A stretch of 64,000 nt of DNA, from assembly GCF_002368415.1 (NCBI RefSeq), contig NZ_AP018290.1:9477717-9541716 (forward strand), given 5' to 3'. Each line of letters begins with the position of its first letter. Position 1 is the first letter of the stretch. The translations under genes were made by a program, and so were the position numbers. Below are positions 9,320 through 18,160 of the stretch, in pieces. Under the pieces are notes generated by a model. That model had not been told where the DNA came from, ran no database searches, and was given only the letters and a program-made list of their open reading frames with translations. This DNA comes from Calothrix sp. NIES-4105. GTDB lineage: Bacteria; Cyanobacteriota; Cyanobacteriia; Cyanobacteriales; Nostocaceae.

Positions 9320-9877
9320 TTACTTAACCCCTACCAACTCAACGTCGAAAATTAAAGTTGCATTTGGAGGAATAACGCCATTCCCAGCACCCTCGGCGCC
9401 ATAACCTAAGCTAGGTGGAATAATCAACTTGCGCTGCCCGCCAACTTTCATGGTACTTAAACCTTCGTCCCAACCCTTAATTACTTGTCCGGCGCCAAGT
9501 ATAAACTCAATTGGCTCGCCTCTATCGCGTGAACTATCGAATTTTGTTCCATTTTCTAAAGTCCCTGTGTAGTGAACGCTGATCGTTTGACCAGTTTTTG
9601 GTGTGGCGCCTTTGCCTGGTTTCAGGTCTACATACTTTAATCCTGAAGCAGTGGTAATTACCTTCTCGGTACCTTTTTTGGCGCCAGGGGCTGAAGTCTT
9701 TGTTGGTGTGGCAGTAACGGTAGTTGTAGGGTTAGCAGTTACGTTTGTAGCGGTTGCTTCTACTGATGGAGTAGTCGCTGCATTCGACGCTTGGTTATCT
9801 TGGGTTTGTGTGCAGGCAACCATTAAACAGCAAACAGTTATTAATCCTGCGCGCGATAAAATTAATTTCAACATCAA
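9320..9877 (-). CDS. FKBP-type peptidyl-prolyl cis-trans isomerase, lipoprotein
   Basis: The protein has 185 residues. It starts with a lipoprotein signal peptide ending in LMVAC, so Cys22 would be acylated and the mature protein anchored to a membrane on the periplasmic side. A Thr/Ala-rich linker (25-70) leads to a single FKBP domain (about 75-185). That domain has the family landmarks [34 protein letters not shown] and [14 protein letters not shown]. It should catalyse prolyl isomerisation of exported proteins. It appears monocistronic, lying between repeat elements and the divergent aspartoacylase gene. Confidence 0.95.
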   Translation of the reverse strand: MMLKLILSRAGLITVCCLMVACTQTQDNQASNAATTPSVEATATNVTANPTTTVTATPTKTSAPGAKKGTEKVITTASGLKYVDLKPGKGATPKTGQTISVHYTGTLENGTKFDSSRDRGEPIEFILGAGQVIKGWDEGLSTMKVGGQRKLIIPPSLGYGAEGAGNGVIPPNATLIFDVELVGVK

Positions 9878-9968
9878 TCGTAATTATCATCTATATATAC
9901 AACGTCGTAAATTCTACTCGTCCTTTAATAATTCTTCAAATACTTGTATCTATTTTTACTTATATATT

Positions 9969-10877
9969 ATGGATAAAATTAGTACTGTGGCAATAGTGGG
10001 TGGAACTCATGGAAATGAGTTGACGGGAGTTTATATTGCCAAAAAATTTAGCAATAATCAAGATTTAATAACTCGACCTAGCTTTTCATCTCAGGTTTTA
10101 TTTGGAAATCCTAAAGCTATTGAGCAGTGTAGACGATATATTGATAAAGATTTAAATCGCTGTTTTAGTCGTGCTGACTTACAAAATGCAGCGCTATCTA
10201 GTTATGAAGATACGCGCGCTAAGGAAATCCAAAAGATTTTATTATCTCCACAAGGTAAACCTTATGATGTAATTATTGATTTACACACTACAACATCCAA
10301 TATGGGATTAAGCGTACTATTGAGTAGTGAGCATCCTTTTTTACTGCGATTGTCTAGTTATCTGAGTTCGATTAGTGATGATGTAAAGGTTTTTTGTTCT
10401 CCAAAATCTCAAAACGGTGTATATCTTGATTCTCTTAGTGATTTAGGTTTTGCTATTGAAGTAGGCGCCGTTGCTCAAGGTGTGTTAAATGCTGATTTAT
10501 TTCAGAAAACAGAAAAACTAATACTTGCAGCTTTAGATTATTTTGAAGGATATAATCAAGGTACACTTTTTGATATACCAAGTACGCTGACTATTTATAA
10601 TTATATAGGCGCTATTGATTATCCTAGAAACGCGCGCGGGGAAATTGAAGCGATGATTCACCCCCAGCGTCAGTTTCAAGATTATCAACCTTTACATCCT
10701 GGCGCCCCTATATTTATAACATTTGATGGTCAAGAAATTTCATACGAAGGCACATCTACTGTTTATCCTATCTTTATTAACGAGGCAGCATATTATGAAA
10801 AGGGTGTTGCTATGTGTTTAACGCAAAAAAAGACTGTTACCATATACCATCCCAAGCGTGAAAGGCAGATTAGATGA
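9969..10877 (+). CDS. Aspartoacylase family zinc carboxypeptidase (AstE/AspA)
   Basis: The protein has 302 residues from the ATG at 9969. The same frame is open further upstream, but that part lies antisense to the FKBP gene, and the conserved sequence starts at 9969. GGTHGNE near residues 11-17 supplies the zinc ligands His14 and Glu17. DLHTT supplies the third ligand. DLNRCF holds the conserved substrate-binding arginine, and AIEVGAV has the catalytic-region glutamate. The family hydrolyses N-acyl amino acids such as N-acetylaspartate; the substrate here is not established. Its stop codon overlaps the next start (ATGA), so it is translationally coupled to the toxin-antitoxin pair that follows. 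Confidence 0.9.
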   Translation: MDKISTVAIVGGTHGNELTGVYIAKKFSNNQDLITRPSFSSQVLFGNPKAIEQCRRYIDKDLNRCFSRADLQNAALSSYEDTRAKEIQKILLSPQGKPYDVIIDLHTTTSNMGLSVLLSSEHPFLLRLSSYLSSISDDVKVFCSPKSQNGVYLDSLSDLGFAIEVGAVAQGVLNADLFQKTEKLILAALDYFEGYNQGTLFDIPSTLTIYNYIGAIDYPRNARGEIEAMIHPQRQFQDYQPLHPGAPIFITFDGQEISYEGTSTVYPIFINEAAYYEKGVAMCLTQKKTVTIYHPKRERQIR

Positions 10878-11095
10878 AAGCATATGAGTTTCCCGCCGTG
10901 GTAAACGCTGAAGGTAAGATTGTATTACCAGATACAGTTTTGCAGCATTTACCACAAAATCAGCATCTGAAAGTAATTATTATGTTTAATGAGCCGAGCC
11001 AAGAAGAAATTGATGATCAAGCTTGGCATCGTCTTGCCGCAGAGCAGTTATTAAAAGGCTACAGTGATTCGGATGCTATCTACGACACTATATAA
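10874..11095 (+). CDS. Putative antitoxin of a MazF/PemK-type pair
   Basis: This 73-residue protein begins with MKAYEFPAVVNAEGKIVLPD, which resembles an AbrB/SpoVT-type swapped-hairpin start, and ends with an acidic helical tail (QAWHRLAAEQLLKGYSDSD) suited to wrap a toxin. It overlaps the aspartoacylase stop by four bases and is followed six bases later by the MazF-like gene. Small size, order (antitoxin first) and spacing fit a type II toxin-antitoxin pair. The exact antitoxin family was not recognised with certainty. Confidence 0.7.
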   Translation: MKAYEFPAVVNAEGKIVLPDTVLQHLPQNQHLKVIIMFNEPSQEEIDDQAWHRLAAEQLLKGYSDSDAIYDTI

Positions 11096-11101
11096 TAAAT
11101 A

Positions 11102-11488
11102 ATGCAATACTATCAACCCGGTTCTGTAGTCTTGCTTACATTACCTTTTTCGGATGCAACTACATTTAAGCGTCGCCCTGCATTAGTGCTTTCAGACGCT
11201 GGAGATAATGACATTGTTGTGTCACGAATAACTACCCAAATTTATAGAACGGATTTTGATGTTGAAATCTTAGAATGGCAGCAAGCAGGTTTAATGCGTC
11301 CATCAGTAGTTCGGCTACATAAACTAAATACTGTAGAAAAAAAAATTAGTACATCAGATATTAGGAATTTTAGAGCCAAAAGATTGGCAACAAGTTTATC
11401 AATGTATTCAACAAATTATGGTGTTAAATCTTGGAAGTACTCAATTTCTAGAATAAGACTTTTATTTTCATTACTTTTGATTATATAG
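11102..11488 (+). CDS. MazF/PemK family toxin, with a likely frameshifted C-terminus
   Basis: The protein has 128 residues as read. The first 80 show the MazF/PemK endoribonuclease fold: PGSVVLLTLPFSD, KRRPALVLSD, SRITTQ and SVVRLHKLNTVEKK. A run of nine A residues spans 11337-11345. After it the reading frame no longer looks like the family. If one A is removed, the frame reads ILGILEPKDWQQVYQCIQQI and stops at 11454-11456, which is the normal MazF tail. The gene is therefore either frameshifted, read through slippage, or affected by a sequencing error. Catalytic residues lie upstream of the shift, so partial function is possible. Confidence 0.75.
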   Translation: MQYYQPGSVVLLTLPFSDATTFKRRPALVLSDAGDNDIVVSRITTQIYRTDFDVEILEWQQAGLMRPSVVRLHKLNTVEKKISTSDIRNFRAKRLATSLSMYSTNYGVKSWKYSISRIRLLFSLLLII

Positions 11489-11523
11489 CAATCCTAAATC
11501 ATTTATGAAATTTTAAACATTCA

Positions 11524-11575
11524 TCTTCTTTTTCTTCCTTTGTGTCCTTTGTGCCTTTGTGGTTCATTACAGTAA
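11524..11575. repeat. Half copy of the CTTTGTG-family repeat
   Basis: CTTTGTGTCCTTTGTGCC followed by TTTGTGGTTCATTA forms one arm of the dispersed palindromic element. The opposite arm is missing here. It sits between the convergent MazF-like and ATP-grasp genes. Confidence 0.6.
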
Positions 11576-11604
11576 TTTAATTTTTCACAACTCATACAGG
11601 AATG

Positions 11605-12867
11605 CTATATTAATAAACCTTTTTTGTGTAATTTTTGCTCGATGGACTGTATTTCTTGAATAGTATTTGCTGCGATGATTCCATAGATATCGGTGTAGTC
11701 GCTTCCTTTGTTGAGTTCTTGTGCTGATAGAATTATAAATTCGCTGTTTTCTAGTTCGGGTTTTAAGGTTTTAAAAGTTGATTCTAATGTTCCTGCTATG
11801 CGGTAGTCACTTGAATATTTTGCAACTTCTTTTCCTATTTTTAGTAAGCTATGACGCTGTAAGCATAGGGGAGTTGAGCCATTAACTCGGAAGTTGGCAT
11901 CGATGACAAAGAGTTCTCCGTCTTTGTTTTCTAGTACGTCAAATCCTATGGCGCCAAAATAACCTTTTTGATGAGCATATTGACCTATTGCCGCAATCAT
12001 GGTAAAGAATTTACTCATGTCGTTTTGACGATAGTTGATTATTCCTCCTAGATAATTTCCTTCTTCTGTAACTAGTTGGCTTGTTGTACCTATTAATGTT
12101 ATATTTCCTGTTTTGCTGAGATAAAATTGTACGCAGTAATTTTGTACGGTGTTTTTAACGAATTCTGAGACGACTATTGTAGAGAGTGATTTATTGTTTA
12201 GGTACTTTCTCAGTTCTGCATAGCAATAGTTTAAGTCGCTTTCACCTTTTATAATATAAGTTCCTTCTCCTGATAGTCCATGAGATACTTTGATTAAATA
12301 TGGATATTGTGGTAATTTAATATCTTCAAGATTTATTTCATTGAGATTATAGGTTTCGTATTTTGGACATTGCACTCCTAAACTGGATAAAGTTGCTTTA
12401 CTTAGCAGGTGGTAGTGAATGTCGGGTGCAACGGCATGTTTTTCTGTTTGTAAAGCGTCAAATGGAAATAAAGTAATGAATTTATCGAAGCGCGCGTTTT
12501 GATTAAGGAAGTTTAGATAAACTGATTCCGGTATTACATGAATATTATTATAACTAAATCCAAAATGCTCTCGCCAATAGTCAAGCAATAAATTTGGTGG
12601 TGGACTTACGGTTATACCTGGAATTATATCACCTAATACTGCAAGATTTTTCCAAGCTTCTTTCTGAAAAAGTTTATCGTAAGAAATTTTATTATATTCA
12701 TCACTACCATCTTGAATTAAATATTTTTTGTTGTTTGGGTAAGCTGCCCAACCTGCTGTGGTGGCATAGTTTAATATAAATGCATAAGATGCGTCTTCAG
12801 CATCTCGCGCGTATAGTTCTGAAAATGAGTTGCCCTGAAAGTAGTCGAAGTCGTGCTGTAAATTCAT
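11605..12867 (-). CDS. ATP-grasp domain protein of unknown substrate
   Basis: The protein has 420 residues, no signal peptide and no membrane segment. The ATP-grasp core (about 150-350) is shown by YLIKVSHGLSGEGTYII (lysine plus glycine-rich loop), VVSEFV, GAIGFDVLEN and FVIDANFRVNGSTP, the last holding the metal-binding Asp and Asn. The first 150 residues resemble the pre-ATP-grasp region of carboxylate-amine ligases. Such enzymes join a carboxylate to an amine using ATP and often act in peptide or osmolyte synthesis. No other biosynthetic gene is adjacent, so the substrate cannot be guessed. It seems monocistronic. Confidence 0.8.
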   Translation of the reverse strand: MNLQHDFDYFQGNSFSELYARDAEDASYAFILNYATTAGWAAYPNNKKYLIQDGSDEYNKISYDKLFQKEAWKNLAVLGDIIPGITVSPPPNLLLDYWREHFGFSYNNIHVIPESVYLNFLNQNARFDKFITLFPFDALQTEKHAVAPDIHYHLLSKATLSSLGVQCPKYETYNLNEINLEDIKLPQYPYLIKVSHGLSGEGTYIIKGESDLNYCYAELRKYLNNKSLSTIVVSEFVKNTVQNYCVQFYLSKTGNITLIGTTSQLVTEEGNYLGGIINYRQNDMSKFFTMIAAIGQYAHQKGYFGAIGFDVLENKDGELFVIDANFRVNGSTPLCLQRHSLLKIGKEVAKYSSDYRIAGTLESTFKTLKPELENSEFIILSAQELNKGSDYTDIYGIIAANTIQEIQSIEQKLHKKGLLI

Positions 12868-13085
12868 TTTTAGAATTTTGTCAAGCTATATTAATCGTAT
12901 TTAATTATATCTAAATCGTATACGATTGTATTTTTAATTACTTATACTGGCTTCTATCGCAAGTTATTGATGTATTGAAATTATCTATTCCTGTAGACTG
13001 TATGTTGGGTTAAGTTCCACAAAGCCAACCTACAATCTTGTTATGAAAAATAAATCATCCGTTACATCCGTTATATCCGTTGCCA

Positions 13086-15782
13086 TTATTGCCAGTTGCC
13101 TACTAAAACGAAAGGCGCCCAATAATACGGATGTTTGAATGTGGGGTTGTCTCCGGATAGAAGAGAGGTTTGTGCTAAACGCAGGGCTTCTCCTCGTGTC
13201 TTTTGATTGTTAATATATTCTTTGTAAAAGTCAATCATTAAGTCTGTTGTGGCATCGTCGTTAACACTCCATAGACTTCCTATTGTACTACGGGCGCCTG
13301 ATTGAACGGCGATTCCTGCAAGTCCTAATGCTGCTCTTTCGTCACCCACTGCTGTTTGACAAGCACTGAGAACTAATAAATCTATTGCTTGCTGTTGACT
13401 TTCTCTGGCTTTGAGAACTGAGTCTAATTGTTTAATAGTTACTGGTTCTGCCCAAGCTAATATAAATGTATCTTCGGCTCTGGAACTAAATTTTCCGTGA
13501 GTCGCTAGGTGGACTATTGGCGCCGGAAATGAGGTAACTGCCTGTTCAAATTTCTCTGGAGTAAAGTTATTATTTAATAGTTCTTTAGTATTAGAAAGGT
13601 TTTTGGTGATTGTTTCTAACTCTCTTGTGACGGCTGGTAATTCAGGAAAAGTTTGATTAGAAATTTTGTTAGGTTGATTAATTCCTGCAATGATTCCTTG
13701 CTGTTTAACTCGTCCGGCATTTCTAAATGGTAATAGTTCTAACCCTGGTGTCAAGGCTATATCATACCCTTTTTGAACCAAATACTCGTTTTTTTGTGCA
13801 TCGTGAAGCGCTGCCATTGGAATACCTTGTAATCTTCCATCTAAAACAAATACAAGGTTTCTCACACGACTATTTTGTAAATCTGCCTCAATTGGTCGAA
13901 TTAACCAATTATACATATTTTGTGCTAGCGGCAAAAATTCATAAGTGCTTCTAATCGTTAGTTGTTGACGCAATGTACTTACTTGTTTTTCAAAGTCGCT
14001 TTGAGATATATTAATTGTGTGGAGTTTTAATGATTTTTCTTGCGGCTGATTAGGAAACCATGTAATCACTGCTAAACGGTCGCTTAATATAAACGGATAT
14101 ATTACAGATGTTGCTTGGTTTCTGTCAATATTTTTGATTTCAACAGGTTGAGCATCTACGCAAGCGCTACGGAAAAAGTTATTTAATTCGGCTACTTGTA
14201 ATGCCTCAATTGTTTTCCTAGCTTTTTCTAAAGTCTTAAAATCGGGTTGTCCATTTTGAGATAGCAATAATAATCTTACATATTGACGGTAAACTGGCTC
14301 GACTTCTTCACGAAATGAAAATTGTACATCTCGGCTAACTGATGCTAAATCGCGGCGCAAAGATATTAATATATTAACAGTTTGTTCGTATGCTACAAGC
14401 GCCTGTTGTTGATTCCGTTCAGGATTACTATCCGCGCTTTTAATTCTACCTAATTGCCATAACCAACGCGCGCTAATATCTTTGGCTTGAATACCTTCTG
14501 ATAATTTCAAAGCTTGCTTGCTTAAATTTTCTGCAATAGTCCATTGCTGAGTTTGTTCGTATAAGTTACCCAGAGTTCCCACTGCATAAGCTTCCGCGCG
14601 TAAATCTTTTAAACTTTGAGCTTGCTTTATACCTGTGACTATAGCTTTTGCTGCTGTACAAATAGGATGACCGTTCGTACATGCGTCTTGCGGTGATGTT
14701 CCTGTTGAGTCAGTTTTATTAGCTAACTTGATTAAGCTTTGAGCAAAATTGATTCGAGCATAAACAGTACTATGACTTGGTGGTAGATTATCTAGTTTAG
14801 CTTGAAGTTGTTGTGATAAAGTTTGGGCGCCTCTCCATTGGTCTGGTTGTGATGAAGAGACTAGTAACCGTAATATATTAAGTTGTGCTTGTACTTGAGT
14901 TGTTGGTTTTTCTGAAGTTGCAGCTGCTTGCTGGTAAAGCTGTATTGCTTCAGTAGTTCCATCTTCTCGAAGCGTTTTTTTCTGCGCTTGAACTGTATTG
15001 CCTTTGCTCAACAGTATCTCTGCTAGTATTTCTTTTGATGACGCCAATTTACTTGCATTATCTAATACACGTAAAGACGAATCTAAATCGCCGACAACTC
15101 GCATGGCGTTACCAAGACTGAGTAACCCAGTAGCTTTTAATACTGTGTCTTGTTGTTTCTCTAAATCTAGGTTAACATTTTCGAGGGTATTTCTAGCACG
15201 TCGAAACAAACCTAACGCTTGGAGTGCTTGTGCTTGGTTAATTTGAGTACCAATTTTTCCTGAACTATCTTGAATTTGACTATATATATTGATAGCTTCT
15301 TGCCAACTTAAGAGCGCATTTTCGGGTTGTCCTTGTGCTAACTGTAATTTGCCTAATGTATTAAAAGCTTGCGCGCGTACCGATAAATATTCTTTACTGC
15401 CACTTTTACTCTGTAATAACTTTATACTCTCGTTAATTATTCCAGCTTCAGATACTTGTCCTAATTCTTGATAACTTAATGATAGATAGTTCCAGCTTAA
15501 TGCCTGGTTTAGTTTATCTCCACTATTACCATAAGCTGTGGCAGCTTCTTGAAATAACCTTGCTGCTTCTGAATATTTCTGTACTTGGTATAATTTTAAT
15601 CCTTGGTCAAATAGTTTGGTATTTGCTGATGCTTGAAGACCTAACCCCCTTGCCCCCTTCCCTTGTAGGGAAGGGGGAAAGTTTAAAGTCTCTCTCTTTG
15701 CAGGAGAGAGATTTAGAGAGAGGTTTGCCGGAGTTGTGATAAATATTTGAGATAATGCTGCTAATGCAAAAAATGTAGACAT
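13086..15782 (-). CDS. TPR-CHAT protease-like protein of the secretion locus
   Basis: The protein has 898 residues. A hydrophobic N-terminus (SQIFITTPA) is probably a signal sequence. Tetratricopeptide-like helical repeats run from about 55 to 480. The C-terminal CHAT domain has VHLATHGKFSS with catalytic His near 761 and LSACQTAVGDERAALGLAG with catalytic Cys near 807, so it should be a caspase-like peptidase. It is the last gene of a minus-strand set with TpsA and TpsB, an association common in cyanobacteria. Processing of the exoprotein is a reasonable but unproven role. Residues of about 20-50 are encoded by a dispersed repeat (see 15640-15725), which is odd for a conserved gene. Confidence 0.88.
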   Translation of the reverse strand: MSTFFALAALSQIFITTPANLSLNLSPAKRETLNFPPSLQGKGARGLGLQASANTKLFDQGLKLYQVQKYSEAARLFQEAATAYGNSGDKLNQALSWNYLSLSYQELGQVSEAGIINESIKLLQSKSGSKEYLSVRAQAFNTLGKLQLAQGQPENALLSWQEAINIYSQIQDSSGKIGTQINQAQALQALGLFRRARNTLENVNLDLEKQQDTVLKATGLLSLGNAMRVVGDLDSSLRVLDNASKLASSKEILAEILLSKGNTVQAQKKTLREDGTTEAIQLYQQAAATSEKPTTQVQAQLNILRLLVSSSQPDQWRGAQTLSQQLQAKLDNLPPSHSTVYARINFAQSLIKLANKTDSTGTSPQDACTNGHPICTAAKAIVTGIKQAQSLKDLRAEAYAVGTLGNLYEQTQQWTIAENLSKQALKLSEGIQAKDISARWLWQLGRIKSADSNPERNQQQALVAYEQTVNILISLRRDLASVSRDVQFSFREEVEPVYRQYVRLLLLSQNGQPDFKTLEKARKTIEALQVAELNNFFRSACVDAQPVEIKNIDRNQATSVIYPFILSDRLAVITWFPNQPQEKSLKLHTINISQSDFEKQVSTLRQQLTIRSTYEFLPLAQNMYNWLIRPIEADLQNSRVRNLVFVLDGRLQGIPMAALHDAQKNEYLVQKGYDIALTPGLELLPFRNAGRVKQQGIIAGINQPNKISNQTFPELPAVTRELETITKNLSNTKELLNNNFTPEKFEQAVTSFPAPIVHLATHGKFSSRAEDTFILAWAEPVTIKQLDSVLKARESQQQAIDLLVLSACQTAVGDERAALGLAGIAVQSGARSTIGSLWSVNDDATTDLMIDFYKEYINNQKTRGEALRLAQTSLLSGDNPTFKHPYYWAPFVLVGNWQ
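15640..15725. repeat. Dispersed C/T-rich palindromic repeat translated inside the CHAT gene
   Basis: The segment contains CCCCCTTGCCCCCTTCCC, CTACAAGGGAAGGGGG and GCAGGAGAGAGATTTAGAGA. The same building blocks occur at 25638-25738 between genes. Here they lie in frame in the N-terminal region of the TPR-CHAT gene and encode the stretch SPAKRETLNFPPSLQGKGA. Alternatively the real start is further inside, but no better start with a signal sequence is visible. Confidence 0.7.
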
Positions 15783-15824
15783 ATATTTAAGTGGTAAATT
15801 CGTTTTATTGAAGATTTTGATCCC

Positions 15825-16060
15825 CCCTAGCCCCCCCTTTGTGCCCTTTGTGTTCTAAAGAGCGGGAAATCCTCCGGATTATGTGGTTTATTTTTTTAAG
15901 GAACCACAAAGACACGAAGAACACAAAGAAAGAAAAGAAAGAAAAGAAAGAGAAGAAAAGTAACTTTTAGAAACTTGTGTGTACACCGTAGCCTTAGCAA
16001 GGGGGGAACAAGAGAGGTTAAAGCCCCCCAGCACCACGCGCTCTGTTGGGGGATCAAAAT
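15825..16060. repeat. CTTTGTG-family palindromic element between CHAT and TpsB genes
   Basis: It contains CTTTGTGCCCTTTGTGTTC, the core GCGGGAAATCCTCCGGATT, then AACCACAAAGACACGAAG, a GA-rich stretch, GTGTGTACACCGTAGCC and a GGGGGATCA end. That end, read on the minus strand, is TGATCCCCC and provides the TpsB stop codon. It fills the gap between the two genes. Confidence 0.8.
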
Positions 16061-17829
16061 GGTTGGTTATAAATGATGGAAAAATATAATCCATTTTCTT
16101 GCCATGAGTTTTTATCACCAGAAACGTTGCCTAGAGGAATACCCCAGTCGAAGCGCGCGGTTAGTCTATTGTTTTGTTGCCACAATAAACCAAGTCCAAC
16201 CGATGCCAAAGTATCTGGGTTGAGCGCACCTCTTCCTGCATTTGATGTATTCCAAGCTGTACCAAAATCGATAAATGGTGTAACTTGTAGTAATCCTTGG
16301 ATTTCGGGAACTCGCAATACAGGGTAACGTAATTCAGCAGAAGCCAAAAACCCGTTATCTGATAATGTTCGGTCTTGACGATATCCTCGAACTGTTGCTT
16401 GTCCTCCTAAACCTATTTGTTCACTTGGTAATAATGGTCTATCTGCAAGTTGTAAATCTGTACGCGCGATAAATAAAGTATCTGGCGCCAAAAGTTTTAC
16501 CCATTGTGCTTGTCCACGCCAAGCAAAAAATTCACCATCTGGGCCAGTGGTGTTAGTGGTTGCGTCGAAAGCATCGATACCCAAACTTAGCTGTGACCGC
16601 GCGGCAAAAACAGAGCTACTACCACGCTGCGTCCAGTCTTGGGCAAAACGTAAAATAGTCGCGCGAGTTTGACCATTTTCATCGGCGCCAGGAGAAGGAA
16701 ACGGAAATCGTTGACCAAGCAACGCTTCTAAATAACCAATGTCACTTTCGCGACGAGTTGCAGATAAAGATAATGCAAACTCTTTTGTTGGTGTTCGTAT
16801 CAGAGGTTGACGGTAAGTTATTCCATATTCCTGTGAAGTTCCCTCAATGCCAAAAATATCAAACGGTTTTTCAATGATTTCACTTGATGCATAGTTGTAA
16901 TTGAATGTCAATGTGCCATTTTGAGGATTTAAAGGTATTTGGTAACTTGCATACACGCTATTACTACCATCGGTATTGGCATAAGCAACGCTCAAACCGT
17001 CTCCTAGTCCTAATAAGTTGGCTTGGTTAAATTGAATTTGTCGTTCAAAGCTACCAATACTAGGTTGTCTATTGTTATTTAAATTTAGTTGAACGCTAAA
17101 CGTTTTGGCTTCTCTAACTTGAACGGCTAAAATGCTACCACCAGGAGTAATGCCTGTTGCTAGTTCTGCTTTAACATTGTTGATTAAAGGGTCTAGCTGT
17201 AGTAATTGTAAAGCTTCTAATAGTTTCTTCAAGTTTAGAGGTTTATCGGCGCCTAAAGCTAAACGACTTCGTACATAATCAGAATGTAGTCTTTGCGTTC
17301 CCTTGACATCGATATTTTCTAAACTACCTTCAATAACTCTGATTTTTACTACACCACCATCGACTTTAAAGGTTTGGTCAGCAGGAATGTAGGCGCCGGA
17401 GTTTATATAACAAGCTTCTTTAGAATTATTATCATTACAACCTTTGGTGTAAAGGCTAGTAATTCTATCAGCAGCTTGTAGTAACTCGGTGAAGCTGATA
17501 GGTCTATTAATTAAATCTTTAGTCGCATCATTTAATTGTTGTTTATTAAAAACAGTGCTGCCTTCTATTTCAAAGTTTGTAACTTTGATGGTGCCACTTA
17601 TATCGTTTGGTATAACTTGGGGGGTTGGTGGGGTGGGAGTGGTTATTGATGGGAATTGAAATAATTCTTGTGGTGATGGTAGTTTGGGTATGTTTGGTGT
17701 AGGGGTAGGTGGAGGTTCTATTTGTCGCTGTAGGTCTTGCCCTGGCGCCGTTTGGGCAAGTGCATATTTTGGAGTTATTAGGTTTAGTAGTATTGTAAGG
17801 GTGATATAAAAGTATCGTTTAATATTCAT
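16054..17829 (-). CDS. TpsB outer-membrane transporter, ShlB/FhaC/HecB family
   Basis: The protein has 591 residues. A signal peptide ends at about YALAQ. A proline-rich stretch (36-70) is followed by POTRA domains (GTIKVTNFEIEGSTVFNKQQL begins the first; IRVIEGSLENIDVKG is also typical). The C-terminal 16-strand barrel region contains ATVRGYRQD, the hallmark VRGY motif of the pore-occluding L6 loop in Omp85/TpsB proteins. The chain ends in aromatic F, as outer-membrane barrels do. It should secrete TpsA proteins by the two-partner pathway. It is the only TpsB in the window, while three TpsA genes are present. It lies between TpsA (upstream) and TPR-CHAT (downstream). Confidence 0.93.
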   Translation of the reverse strand: MNIKRYFYITLTILLNLITPKYALAQTAPGQDLQRQIEPPPTPTPNIPKLPSPQELFQFPSITTPTPPTPQVIPNDISGTIKVTNFEIEGSTVFNKQQLNDATKDLINRPISFTELLQAADRITSLYTKGCNDNNSKEACYINSGAYIPADQTFKVDGGVVKIRVIEGSLENIDVKGTQRLHSDYVRSRLALGADKPLNLKKLLEALQLLQLDPLINNVKAELATGITPGGSILAVQVREAKTFSVQLNLNNNRQPSIGSFERQIQFNQANLLGLGDGLSVAYANTDGSNSVYASYQIPLNPQNGTLTFNYNYASSEIIEKPFDIFGIEGTSQEYGITYRQPLIRTPTKEFALSLSATRRESDIGYLEALLGQRFPFPSPGADENGQTRATILRFAQDWTQRGSSSVFAARSQLSLGIDAFDATTNTTGPDGEFFAWRGQAQWVKLLAPDTLFIARTDLQLADRPLLPSEQIGLGGQATVRGYRQDRTLSDNGFLASAELRYPVLRVPEIQGLLQVTPFIDFGTAWNTSNAGRGALNPDTLASVGLGLLWQQNNRLTARFDWGIPLGNVSGDKNSWQENGLYFSIIYNQPF

Positions 17830-17882
17830 TTTTGATTGGGAAATAAGAGGAAAATAATTACACAGAATTGGATGAATTGGAT

Positions 17883-18160
17883 TCCCCCGAACCCCCCGCG
17901 TGGAAGGGGGAAGGCTTTAAGAATCCTCTCTTACTCCCCCCTTCCACGCCTACCGTGTACACACAAGTCTCTTTTTTTTTCTTTCTTCTCTTTCTTTGTG
18001 TCCTTTGTGCCTTTGTGGTTCTTTAAAGAGATAAACCACATAATCCGGAGGATTTCCCGCTCTTTAGAACACAAAGGGCACAAAGGGGGGGAAAAAAGAG
18101 GGTTATTAAAGATGTGTGTACACCGTAGCCTTCCACGCGGGGGGCAGGGGGGGGATCAAC
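17883..18160. repeat. CTTTGTG-family palindromic element between TpsB and TpsA genes
   Basis: The 325-base gap holds no gene. It contains CCCCCTTCCACGCC, CCGTGTACACACAAG, CTTTGTGTCCTTTGTGCC, the core AATCCGGAGGATTTCCCGC, CACAAAGGGCACAAAG and GTGTGTACACCGTAGCC, ending GGGGGGATCA. This is a nearly complete long inverted repeat. Its right end, read on the minus strand, supplies the TGA stop of the TpsA gene. Confidence 0.82.

Noticed and set aside
9603-9968. Upstream extension of the aspartoacylase frame
   Set aside because: It runs antisense through the FKBP lipoprotein gene, and the conserved domain begins at the ATG at 9969.
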